From Prevotellaceae bacterium UBA2738 (lineage in GTDB: Bacteria > Bacteroidota > Bacteroidia > Bacteroidales > Bacteroidaceae), in contig DEJW01000030.1 in the NCBI GenBank assembly GCA_002353585.1, positions 1 to 59,612 on the forward strand: a stretch of DNA of 59,612 bases, in the 5' to 3' direction. Under the pieces are notes generated by a model. The model had not been told where the DNA came from, made no database searches, and saw nothing but the letters and a program-made list of their open reading frames with translations. Position numbers and translations under genes: made by a program. Numbering within the stretch: position 1 is the first letter of the stretch; the number at the start of each line of letters is the position of its first letter. Below, one piece after another: positions 42,112 through 50,267 of this stretch.

Positions 42112-43575
42112 TTACCTATTACTATCTTGCAGCGGCACGGTGAAGTATTCTATCTTGCCTGATGGGTAAACGCCCTTGATTATAAGCACTGGGTCCTTAC
42201 TCTTGTTGGCAGCCTTCACAGCCTCTGAGAGGTCTGAGAGAGTCTTCATCGAAGCCTCGTTCACGGTCTGTATAACAAACCCAGCAGGGATGCCACGCTC
42301 GCGGAATTTGCCGGTATTCACCTTTGTAACCTTCAGTCCGTACTTTATGTCGAGGTCTGCCTTTTCCTTTTCGTTCACCTCCCTGATTACTGCTCCGAGC
42401 ACATCAAGGTCGGCATCCTTCACCACTTTAGTGTTGCCCTGCTCGTTCTTCAGTATTACTGTTGCAGTCTTCTTTGACTTCTTATGCAGATAGGTCAGCA
42501 CCACTTTGTCGCCAGGACGCTTCGTGGCAAGTATCTCCTGCAGCTCTGCCATCTTGGTAACCTTCTGTCCGTCAACGGCTGTTATAACGTCGCCTTCCTC
42601 CAGTCCTGCGTCAGCAGCAGCTCCATCGTCCAGCACCTTAGCTACGTATATACCATCGTTGGTGCCGAGGTCAACCTCCTTGTTCTGCTCCTTCTGGGCG
42701 TCGATATACAGGCGGGCATCCTGTCCCTGTATGCCTATCAGTCCACGCTGTACGCTACCATACTGCTTCAAGTCAGCCACTACCTTATTCATAATAGTTG
42801 TAGGAATGGCGAAACCATAGCCTATGTTTGAACCTGTAGGCGAGGTCAGCATAGCGTTGATGCCTATCAGCTCACCTCTTGCGTTAACAAGTGCACCACC
42901 TGAGTTACCCTGGTTGATGGCTGCATCGGTCTGTATGAATGCCTCAACACCGTTAGCACCCAGTGAACGAGCCTTTGCTGATACTATACCAGCTGTTACC
43001 GTAGCACGTAGATTCAGCGGATGACCAATAGCGAGCACCCACTCTCCTACCTTTATATCATCACTTGATATTACCTTGATAACTGGCAAACCTGTTGCGT
43101 TCACCTTTATCAGGGCAAGGTCGGTATTCTTGTCGGTGCCTATTATGCGGGCAGAGAACTCACGATTGTCATTCAGTGTTACAGTCAGTTCGTCAGCACC
43201 ATCCACCACATGGTTATTCGTCACAATATATCCGTCTGATGAAATGATAACACCTGAGCCAGCACCTTCCTTCTTAGGAGTCTGCACCTTACGCTTCTGA
43301 CCAGGAACCTGCTGTCTCTGTCCGAAGAAGCCGAACGGATCAAACATATCTCCGAACGGATCAGCCTGCATTTCCACCTCCTGTATCTTGGAGTTCTGCA
43401 AATACTTAATATGTACCACACAAGGCAAAGCCTTTTCGGCTGCCACACTAAGGTCAACTGCCTGTCCTGCTGCAGCAACAGGAGCCGCTGAACAAGTATT
43501 ATACACCTGTGTAGCAGCAATAGATAGTGACACTGCAATAAATGTCGATAGAATTGTCTGTTTCATTGTATTCAT
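42112..43575 (-). CDS. degP: DegP/HtrA-type periplasmic serine protease
   Basis: A 487-residue periplasmic protease and chaperone. Signal peptide at about 1-30. The trypsin-like domain has the triad in TNNHVVDGAD (His), TDLALIKV (Asp) and QGNSGGALVN (Ser). Two PDZ domains follow (about 270-370 and 385-480). Between signal peptide and protease lies a Phe/Gln-rich Q-linker loop (DPFGDMFDPFGFFGQ) typical of DegP. The promoter box at 43620-43627 overlaps the left side of an inverted repeat that may be an operator. Confidence 0.93.
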   Translation of the reverse strand: MNTMKQTILSTFIAVSLSIAATQVYNTCSAAPVAAAGQAVDLSVAAEKALPCVVHIKYLQNSKIQEVEMQADPFGDMFDPFGFFGQRQQVPGQKRKVQTPKKEGAGSGVIISSDGYIVTNNHVVDGADELTVTLNDNREFSARIIGTDKNTDLALIKVNATGLPVIKVISSDDIKVGEWVLAIGHPLNLRATVTAGIVSAKARSLGANGVEAFIQTDAAINQGNSGGALVNARGELIGINAMLTSPTGSNIGYGFAIPTTIMNKVVADLKQYGSVQRGLIGIQGQDARLYIDAQKEQNKEVDLGTNDGIYVAKVLDDGAAADAGLEEGDVITAVDGQKVTKMAELQEILATKRPGDKVVLTYLHKKSKKTATVILKNEQGNTKVVKDADLDVLGAVIREVNEKEKADLDIKYGLKVTKVNTGKFRERGIPAGFVIQTVNEASMKTLSDLSEAVKAANKSKDPVLIIKGVYPSGKIEYFTVPLQDSNR

Positions 43576-43619
43576 ATATTATACCAGTTATAAATTCGGC
43601 TAAATGTTAAAACCAAATG

Positions 43620-43663
43620 CAAAGATAAACGCAAAATTTGTTAATCAAGCATTTTTGATTAAC
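43620..43663 (-). promoter_or_regulatory. degP promoter with overlapping inverted repeat
   Basis: TATCTTTG on the minus strand (43627-43620). GTTAATCAA (43640-43648) and TTGATTAAC (43655-43663) are perfect 9-bp arms covering the -33 position. It may be an operator; termination of the upstream operon is also possible, but no T run follows. Confidence 0.5.
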
Positions 43664-43701
43664 TATTTGATATTTTTTAAAAGTTTTGGGGGGCTTCTTA
43701 A

Positions 43702-44736
43702 CTATTCTTTCACCTTCATCAGCATTATACCGATGAAAATCCATACTATCTCACGCACTCGACAGATGATGCTGACAAAGATGCCTAAGGCGGCAGAGAG
43801 ACCGAGGGCTGCGATGGAGAGTACGAAACCACCTTCCTGCACACCTATCTGCATAGGCAGGAAACCTATGAGGTTGGCAAAGAATGTGGTCAGACCAACA
43901 ATAAGTACAGAGTGTAGGTATGTAAGCATTATGCCGTCTATGCCTCCACCATTGTCAACGCCAAAGAGCAGCAGCATAAAGAGCACCTCAAGACTCTGCG
44001 CCCAACGTGAGAGATATTCCAGCAGCAGACTGCTGTAGAATGCTTTCTTGTCTTGCGAGAAGAGTGCTGCTATCTGTTTATCTACGTTCTGCAAGGCATC
44101 GTTGTGTCTTTCAGCAAAACGCTTGCTCCATCCCTTCAGGCCTGGTATCATGCCTATCCATCCCAACACCTTCATAACCACTCCGTTCTTATAGCCCTTA
44201 GAAAATACATAAAAGGCGCCAAAAAACAGCAGGGCTATAAAGCCCAATACACAACTTATTGGTACATTTAGGGGTAAATCGCCAACTACTGCCAGGGCGA
44301 GATATAGGAATATAGAGGAAAACCAGAACCAGAAATGCGCAAAGATGTGCATCATGGCATAGAGTATGACTGACGAGGTAGCCTTGCGTTTGTCCACATA
44401 CTTAGACAACTCCATTATGCGGTAAGGCTCGCCGCCGAGTCCTCCCACTGGTGTGGCATAGTTCAGTGCGTATCCTGATATGGTGAGTTTATAAACCACC
44501 CACGGACTCACCTTTGCCTCTGGATCAACGCCCTTTATCACTCTCCACCAAGAGGCTGCGTTGATGCCGTAAATCAGCACCCACACACCTATTATCGGTA
44601 TCAGCCAGTAGCCTGCTGTACAAAGATGCTGCCACAACTCGACAAAACTCACATCGAAGGTGAACAGCATGATGACGCATGCTGCTATGCCTATCAGGAA
44701 GAACAGGTTATTCAGTCGTTGTTTTGTCCAAGTCAT
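43702..44736 (-). CDS. LPG synthase/flippase-like (YbhN/AglD family) membrane protein
   Basis: A 344-residue protein with about eight helices. PVGGLGGEPYRIMEL near 98-112 is the hallmark of the lysylphosphatidylglycerol synthase membrane domain (UPF0104). In MprF this domain flips lipids; AglD-type members act in glycolipid assembly. It is the last gene of the operon 47602 to 43702 and probably moves or transfers the lipid made by the preceding enzymes. Confidence 0.85.
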   Translation of the reverse strand: MTWTKQRLNNLFFLIGIAACVIMLFTFDVSFVELWQHLCTAGYWLIPIIGVWVLIYGINAASWWRVIKGVDPEAKVSPWVVYKLTISGYALNYATPVGGLGGEPYRIMELSKYVDKRKATSSVILYAMMHIFAHFWFWFSSIFLYLALAVVGDLPLNVPISCVLGFIALLFFGAFYVFSKGYKNGVVMKVLGWIGMIPGLKGWSKRFAERHNDALQNVDKQIAALFSQDKKAFYSSLLLEYLSRWAQSLEVLFMLLLFGVDNGGGIDGIMLTYLHSVLIVGLTTFFANLIGFLPMQIGVQEGGFVLSIAALGLSAALGIFVSIICRVREIVWIFIGIMLMKVKE

Positions 44737-44744
44737 AGTTTTGA

Positions 44745-44786
44745 GTTCAAAGGGTTCAAGTCGCTTCGCTGGTTCAAAGGGTTCAA
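44745..44786. repeat. TTCAAAGGG/GCTTCGC repeat, intergenic copy
   Basis: TTCAAAGGGTTCAAG, TCGCTTCGCTGG and TTCAAAGGGTTCAAG in a row between two genes of one operon. The same combination occurs in frame inside the FAD oxidoreductase gene (49016-49082). A remnant lies at 45786-45805. Confidence 0.8.
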
Positions 44787-45778
44787 GAGTTCAAGCTGTC
44801 AGCTATTTTCTTACAGAATGATTCGTGGCGATAGCGTGTGTAAGCCCACAGCATTCCCATGCCCAGTATCTCCCACACGAAGTTCCAGGCTGGTATATCA
44901 CACAGACAGAACATCCAGAAGAAAGCCGTTCTGAAGTTGAAGGTCAAGGCTGCATTCCAAGGCATCACCTTGCGCGAATTATAGAGTATCTCCTCACGCA
45001 CTTTCATTGGAATGTCTGACACGTCGCCATATTTCTCCTTCAGCGTCTTCATCAGTCGCTGGAACTCTGGCGTTGCAGCCTCCTGCTTCTTTGTGTAGTC
45101 AATATAGCTCTTGAGGAAGTTCTTCCATAGCAGGTTACCCTTCCATGGGGTCTCGTCGTATATCTTCTGCTGAGTAACCGAGTTGTCCAGTTCGCTACCC
45201 TTATCACCCTTCAGGAAGTACAGGTGCACCTGTATATAATAGTCAGCAAGACGCTGCTGACCGCCCATGCCCGTAAAGCCCGAGATAAGCGCCAGCACAA
45301 GCACCACGGCAGTTGCTATCAGTGTGTTCTGATCTGTATTCTCTATGCCAAACCAGCCGAACTCTATGTCGTGGTGGTAATAGAAACGATATACTATGCC
45401 GAGGTATATGGGTACAAACCATACGAATCCTGCCATACCGTCGAGTATTCTGCCCATCTGGCTCTTCTTGCCTGTCATGCGTGCCAGCTGTCCGTCACAG
45501 CAGTCGAATATGTCTGCCCACAGCAACAGCACCACACCTATCAGGTTGAGCATCAGACCATACAGTCCTCCGTAATAGATGCTTGGCTGTGCGTAGAAAT
45601 AGGTACTTCCAGCACCTATTATCATCGACATTATCGTAACGGTGTTAGGATGTATGTCGAGTTTCTCAAACAACAAAGCCCACAGATAACTCAATGGGCG
45701 CACTACTCTATAGTCAAGCCAGTCCTCTGTTTCAGAAGACTTCAGCGTTGACATCATTTTTTGTCTCAGTTTATTCAT
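44783..45778 (-). CDS. CDP-alcohol phosphatidyltransferase family protein
   Basis: A 331-residue membrane enzyme that would join a CDP-activated alcohol to an acceptor alcohol. The motif DCCDGQLAR (92-100) ... G109 ... D113 is present, but the fourth Asp expected at 117 is Gly (ILDGMAGFV), which is unusual. An insertion between helices (about 190-260, charged) makes it longer than simple family members. It is preceded by a nucleotidyltransferase 26 nt upstream, its likely source of CDP-substrate. Distant similarity to inositol-phosphate lipid synthases of Bacteroides is possible. Confidence 0.82.
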   Translation of the reverse strand: MNKLRQKMMSTLKSSETEDWLDYRVVRPLSYLWALLFEKLDIHPNTVTIMSMIIGAGSTYFYAQPSIYYGGLYGLMLNLIGVVLLLWADIFDCCDGQLARMTGKKSQMGRILDGMAGFVWFVPIYLGIVYRFYYHHDIEFGWFGIENTDQNTLIATAVVLVLALISGFTGMGGQQRLADYYIQVHLYFLKGDKGSELDNSVTQQKIYDETPWKGNLLWKNFLKSYIDYTKKQEAATPEFQRLMKTLKEKYGDVSDIPMKVREEILYNSRKVMPWNAALTFNFRTAFFWMFCLCDIPAWNFVWEILGMGMLWAYTRYRHESFCKKIADSLNS

Positions 45779-45804
45779 TATAACTTTTTGAACCTTTGAA
45801 CCCT

Positions 45805-46539
45805 TTAATACAGTTCTGCTGGTATTTTCTGCTTGGCGTTTTCAAAATCTTCCACAGTATCCAACTCACAAGAGAAATACTGTGTCACGTCAATCACCTT
45901 ATATGTATGTCCCTGTGGAATCAGTCTCTCAAAGGCGAGTTCATAGAACTTATTCTCCAGATGCTCCTTATTCATCATCTGGTCCAGTTCCTTGTACAGT
46001 GCAACGGAGTAGACCTTACCTATCTTCTCTATTCCTAGGCTCTCACCTGCTGCATCGGCTGGGTTACAGGTCTTGCTTATCTCCTTGATAGAGCCGTCAG
46101 CCTCTGTCACCACCTTCATCTCTTCCTCGCCCAACTCATGCTGTATGAGGGTGAGCACATTCGGCGCGTCGCTCTTCAGCACCTCGCCCACTATCTTCGG
46201 GTCGTAGAGCAGGTCGCTGTCCAAGAGCAGAAAATCCTCATTCTCTGCCTCTGGACGAGCCAGCCACAGCGAGTAGATATTGTTGGTTGAGTCATACACC
46301 TCGTTGTATATAAACCTCACACTGATGCTCGCACCATAGGTCTTCTCCACGAACTCTTCTATCTGCTCGTGCAGGTAGCCTGTCACTATCACAAACTCCT
46401 TCACCCCATTCTCTATCAGGGCGTCCATGGAGCGTTGCAACAGTGGTCTCTCGCCTATGTTGAGCAGACTCTTCGGGGTATGTTCTGTCAGCGGACGAAG
46501 TCTTGATGCCGTACCAGCCGCCAATATTATAGCCTTCAA
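45805..46539 (-). CDS. Sugar/choline-phosphate nucleotidyltransferase (LicC-like)
   Basis: A 244-residue cytosolic enzyme. LAAGTASRLRPLTEHTPKSL at 7-26 is the nucleotide-binding signature, and LLLDSDLLY near 105 the metal-binding Asp motif. The short form, without a left-handed helix domain, resembles phosphocholine or phosphoethanolamine cytidylyltransferases and inositol-phosphate cytidylyltransferases. Next to a CDP-alcohol transferase it most likely makes a CDP-linked head group. Confidence 0.83.
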   Translation of the reverse strand: MKAIILAAGTASRLRPLTEHTPKSLLNIGERPLLQRSMDALIENGVKEFVIVTGYLHEQIEEFVEKTYGASISVRFIYNEVYDSTNNIYSLWLARPEAENEDFLLLDSDLLYDPKIVGEVLKSDAPNVLTLIQHELGEEEMKVVTEADGSIKEISKTCNPADAAGESLGIEKIGKVYSVALYKELDQMMNKEHLENKFYELAFERLIPQGHTYKVIDVTQYFSCELDTVEDFENAKQKIPAELY

Positions 46540-46558
46540 ACCTTTTACTTCTTAATTA

Positions 46559-47602
46559 TTACTTTTTACTTTCTGCAAAGCAGAGCTTGATAGTATCCAC
46601 CACTGTCTGCACCTGTTCGCGTCTGCCCAGTGTTATGCGCAGGCAGTCTTCCAGTCCCTTGTCTGTCATGAACTTAATCTTGTAGTCCTTCGCAGCCAGA
46701 GCCTTCTGCAGGGCATCCTTTATCTGTGTTGGGTATTTGATGAGTATGAAGTTTGCCACACTCTTATACACCTTGAAGCCAGGCTTGTCGCCCAGTTCCT
46801 TCTTAAAGAGGTCTCTGCCCCATGCCATATCGTCAGCCACCTTGCGATAGTGCTCGTCGCTCTCCAATGCAGCGAGTGCCACGGTCTCAGAGAAACGGTT
46901 GTAACCCAGATACTTGTTTGAGTAGCTGAGGAACTGGTCATGACCAGCACCTATGAAGCCGAAGCCGCAACGCAGTCCTGGCAGACCGTAGAACTTACTC
47001 AGCGTACGTGATATGATGAGGTTCTTGTATTTGTTTACCAATGGAGCGATATAGTCCACGTCTGAAGTGATGAATGAAGCGTAAGCCTCATCCACCAGAA
47101 CCATAGTCTCTGCTGGTATGTTCTCCATTATCTCGCCTATCTCCTCTGATGTCAGGCAGTTACCCGTCGGGTTGTTAGGCGAAGCCAGCAGCAGCATACG
47201 AGGCTTTACACGATTGGCATATTCTATCACCTCCTTCACGTCGTAAGCGAATGTGTCGCCCACCTCGTGCAGGGGGTACATCTCGAATGTGCCACCACAC
47301 TCGCCAGCCACACGGTTGTAGTACCACCAAGAGAACTCCGGAATGAGAATCTTTTTATTGTCGCCCTCCATCAGGTAGTAGTGTATAGCGTTCTTCAGTA
47401 TCTCCTCGCCGCCATATCCCAAGAGCACCTGTTCCTCAGGCACTCCGTATATTTCGCTCAGGCGAACTGAGACAACACTCTTCTTGCCCTGATCATATAT
47501 TCTGGTGTAGAAGCACAGCGTCTCAGGGTCAAAATTCTTTATCGCATCAATTACTTTCTGCGATGGCTTGAAGTTAAATTCGTTTCTGTCAAGAAAATTC
47601 AT
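46559..47602 (-). CDS. PLP-dependent aminotransferase, HisC/CobD-like
   Basis: A 347-residue fold-type I enzyme. SPNNPTGN, DEAYASF and SRTLSKFYGLPGLRCGF (PLP lysine) are present. Close to histidinol-phosphate aminotransferase by motif, but no his genes are near. CobD-type relatives decarboxylate phosphothreonine or phosphoserine. As first gene of an operon with a cytidylyltransferase and CDP-alcohol transferase it may make an amino-alcohol phosphate head group. HisC remains the alternative. Confidence 0.8.
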   Translation of the reverse strand: MNFLDRNEFNFKPSQKVIDAIKNFDPETLCFYTRIYDQGKKSVVSVRLSEIYGVPEEQVLLGYGGEEILKNAIHYYLMEGDNKKILIPEFSWWYYNRVAGECGGTFEMYPLHEVGDTFAYDVKEVIEYANRVKPRMLLLASPNNPTGNCLTSEEIGEIMENIPAETMVLVDEAYASFITSDVDYIAPLVNKYKNLIISRTLSKFYGLPGLRCGFGFIGAGHDQFLSYSNKYLGYNRFSETVALAALESDEHYRKVADDMAWGRDLFKKELGDKPGFKVYKSVANFILIKYPTQIKDALQKALAAKDYKIKFMTDKGLEDCLRITLGRREQVQTVVDTIKLCFAESKK

Positions 47603-47637
47603 TATCCTATGTTTTTATGATTTTTCAAATTTGGACA

Positions 47638-47645
47638 CAAAGTTA
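47638..47645 (-). promoter_or_regulatory. -7 box of the head-group operon
   Basis: TAACTTTG on the minus strand (47645-47638), 35 nt before the aminotransferase ATG. No well-placed TTTG partner. Confidence 0.5.
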
Positions 47646-47723
47646 CTCATTTTTTCCCAAATAGCATCGTTATACCTTATTTATATAACATTTTTTTAGC
47701 ATTCATGCGTATAATTGCACTAA

Positions 47724-48545
47724 TTAGTGGTAAGAATATCCCATTTTCATCGAGATATATCCCTTAGGCCACTTTGCCTTGTCCAGAAACAGTTTGGCTC
47801 TGCCGTTCGACAGCAGATAGAGGTCGGGCTTTATCTCCTTAAACTCATAATACATCGTGTTCTGTCCCTCCTCATAGCTTATGCGGGCTATCTGCCAACA
47901 GCCCTCGGCTATGTGCACCTTCATATTGTCAAGCGTCACTATGTAGTATGTCCGCTTGCCCTGAGTGTAGCTGCCTCTGTATCTCAGGTTCGTCTCCTGC
48001 TTCTTCTTGCGTTTCTTCTGCAGTTCCTTCACCTTGTCTCTCACCTTCTCATAGAATTTGTCATACACATTGGCACTCATCATGCCATCGTGCTTCAGAA
48101 ACGACTTTATCTGTTTCTCCGTCAGCGGCTGTTTCATCTCCACCATTCTGGCGTCCGAGGTCTTTATCTTTCCGTTGTTGTAGGTCACCTCCTCTGCCAT
48201 CGTTATGCCAAAATGCTTGTGCTCTCTCAGTGCATCTATTATAGGACCATAGCCAGCCAGCCTCGCCACGAATGTTATGGTTCGTCTGTGCGGAAACTTC
48301 TGCAGGTCCATATCCTTCTCCAACTGACAGGTCACCGTATATTTCAGTGTCTTCACCCTTGCCTTCAAGGGTTTGGCATTGGCAAGCACCTGTTTCAGCA
48401 GATACTCCTCGAATGTCATTCCGTTGGCAAGCACCACTGTCTCAGGCAGGTCCATCGTCACGGCTATGTCGTCTTCCTCCTGTGCCTGCACACTCACAGC
48501 CACAAGCATCATCATTATTATTGTATGTAACAGCTTCATTCTCAT
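47724..48545 (-). CDS. Secreted hypothetical protein
   Basis: A 273-residue protein with a signal peptide (about 1-21, ending VQA). The body has a basic helix rich in Lys/Arg (near 165-185, KVRDKVKELQKKRKKK) between beta-rich halves. No family recognised. The start overlaps the stop of the FAD oxidoreductase by 4 nt (ATGA), so it is translated from the same mRNA. Confidence 0.65.
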   Translation of the reverse strand: MRMKLLHTIIMMMLVAVSVQAQEEDDIAVTMDLPETVVLANGMTFEEYLLKQVLANAKPLKARVKTLKYTVTCQLEKDMDLQKFPHRRTITFVARLAGYGPIIDALREHKHFGITMAEEVTYNNGKIKTSDARMVEMKQPLTEKQIKSFLKHDGMMSANVYDKFYEKVRDKVKELQKKRKKKQETNLRYRGSYTQGKRTYYIVTLDNMKVHIAEGCWQIARISYEEGQNTMYYEFKEIKPDLYLLSNGRAKLFLDKAKWPKGYISMKMGYSYH

Positions 48546-50185
48546 CCGTTTATTTTTTCTGCCACCATATCGGCAACTCTCTCGCCATCCACTCCAGCTG
48601 ACACTATTCCGCCAGCATATCCTGCTCCCTCACCAGCAGGGAAGAGTCCTTCGATGGTCACATGCTGCAGGGTCTCGTTGTCGCGAAGTATTCGCACTGG
48701 TGCTGATGTTCTTGTCTCCACACCTATCATCAGTGCCTCGTTGGTCAGGAATCCCTTTCTCTGCTTGCCAAAGTAATCAAATCCCTTTTGCAGTCTCGTG
48801 GCTATATCCTTAGGCATCCAGAAGTGCAGTGGCGATGCCACCACCCCAGGCGTATAGCTGGTCTGTGGCAGGTCATAGCTCAGTCTGCCTTTCACAAAGT
48901 CTGCCATCCTCTGCGCTGGTGCTGTCTGTCCCTTGCCTCCGTTCTGCAGTCCCTGTTGCCAGCACATCCTCTCCAGTGCCTCCTGATACTCCATCACCAC
49001 AAGGGCAGAATTCATAAGTTCAAGTCGCGCTTCGCGCTGGTTCAAGGGGTTCAAGTCGCTTCGCTGGTTCAAGGGGTTCCCGTTAACATCCTCCGCTCTC
49101 ACCTCCACCACCATACCAGAGTTGCTCCATCTGCCTCCGCGGTTGCTGGGCGACATACCGTTTACCACTATCTGTTCCTTGTCTGTGGCAGCTGGCACTA
49201 TGAATCCTCCTGGACACATACAGAAGGAATACACTCCTCTGCCATCTACCTGAGTAACAAAGGAATACTCGGCCGCTGGCAGATACTTTCCCCTACCCTG
49301 TTTGTTGTGGTATTGTATCTGGTCTATCAGTTCGGCTGGGTGCTCCAGTCTCACGCCTACGGCTATGCCTTTTGCCTCGATGTCTATGCCTGCCTGAGCC
49401 AGATAGCGATACACATCTCTTGCCGAGTGTCCTGTGGCTAATATCACAGCCTCAGCCTCTAAGGTCAGAGTTCCTCCTTGTGGTTGGGTGGCTATCACTC
49501 CACACACCTTATTATTCCTTATTATCAGCTCCGTCATCTTGGTCTGGAAGTGCACCTCTCCGCCACACTCCAGTATCTGGTTTCTCATCGCCTCTATCAC
49601 CCTGGGCAGTTTGTCTGTTCCTATATGTGGATGGGCATCAGCCAAGATGCTTGTCGAGGCACCAAACTGACAGAACACATTGAGTATCTTTTCCACACTT
49701 CCGCGCTTCTTGCTTCGGGTGTAGAGTTTTCCATCGGAGTATGCTCCAGCACCACCTTCACCAAAACTGTAATTGCTCTCGCTATCAACACGTTGTGCAG
49801 ACTTAATCTGCGCCAAATCAACCTTTCTCTCCCTTACGTTTTTACCCCTCTCTATCACTATGGGTTTTATGCCTCGCTCTATCAGTCTCAGGGCAGCAAA
49901 GAGTCCGCATGGTCCCTCTCCCACCACTATCACTTTCTTGCCTTTCGTCACGTCAGGGTACTCAGTCCGCTGGTATGCCTCGTCAGTCGGCTCCTCGTTC
50001 ACATACACCCTCAGCGTCAGGTTTACCATCACCTGTCGCTGTCTGGCATCGATGCTCCTTTTGAGCACCCTCACATGCTTTATCGTTCTGCGGTCTATAG
50101 CCAGTTCCCTGCTCACATAGTCCGCTATGTTCTGTTCCGAGTATGCCACCTGTGGCACCACCCTTACCTGTAATTCCTTAATCAT
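48542..50185 (-). CDS. FAD-dependent oxidoreductase
   Basis: A 547-residue flavoprotein. VVGEGPCGLFAALRLIERG is the FAD-binding Rossmann motif, preceded by about 85 residues of an N-terminal domain found in the family of uncharacterised long FAD proteins. GEGAGYAGGIVSAGVDG near the C terminus contacts FAD. The reaction is unknown. The start at 50185 (MIKELQV) is set by a promoter box ending at 50194; a longer reading from 50224 would include that box. Residues near 370-392 (NPLNQRSDLNPLNQREAR) come from an in-frame repeat. Confidence 0.85.
   Translation of the reverse strand: MIKELQVRVVPQVAYSEQNIADYVSRELAIDRRTIKHVRVLKRSIDARQRQVMVNLTLRVYVNEEPTDEAYQRTEYPDVTKGKKVIVVGEGPCGLFAALRLIERGIKPIVIERGKNVRERKVDLAQIKSAQRVDSESNYSFGEGGAGAYSDGKLYTRSKKRGSVEKILNVFCQFGASTSILADAHPHIGTDKLPRVIEAMRNQILECGGEVHFQTKMTELIIRNNKVCGVIATQPQGGTLTLEAEAVILATGHSARDVYRYLAQAGIDIEAKGIAVGVRLEHPAELIDQIQYHNKQGRGKYLPAAEYSFVTQVDGRGVYSFCMCPGGFIVPAATDKEQIVVNGMSPSNRGGRWSNSGMVVEVRAEDVNGNPLNQRSDLNPLNQREARLELMNSALVVMEYQEALERMCWQQGLQNGGKGQTAPAQRMADFVKGRLSYDLPQTSYTPGVVASPLHFWMPKDIATRLQKGFDYFGKQRKGFLTNEALMIGVETRTSAPVRILRDNETLQHVTIEGLFPAGEGAGYAGGIVSAGVDGERVADMVAEKING
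49016..49092. repeat. TTCAA/GCTTCGC repeat inside the FAD oxidoreductase gene
   Basis: GTTCAAGTCGC...TTCGCGCTGG followed by GGTTCAAGTCGCTTCGCTGG, in frame. The second half matches 44750-44781 between two other genes. It ends with GGTTCCCGTTAAC, which shares its parts with the MltF repeats at 55850-55885. Confidence 0.8.
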
Positions 50186-50193
50186 AGCACGGG

Positions 50194-50225
50194 CAAAATT
50201 ACGTAAAAAAATCCATTTCACCAAA
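50194..50225 (-). promoter_or_regulatory. Promoter of the FAD oxidoreductase
   Basis: On the minus strand, TTTG (50225-50222) and TAATTTTG (50201-50194) start 24 bp apart, 8 nt before the ATG at 50185. Confidence 0.75.
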
Positions 50226-50267
50226 CGCTAAGCAATAATTCTCCCTCGCGCACGTTTTATTAAAGGT

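Noticed and set aside
46559..47602. Calling the aminotransferase hisC
   Set aside because: Motifs fit HisC but no other his gene is near and the operon context points elsewhere; left without a symbol.
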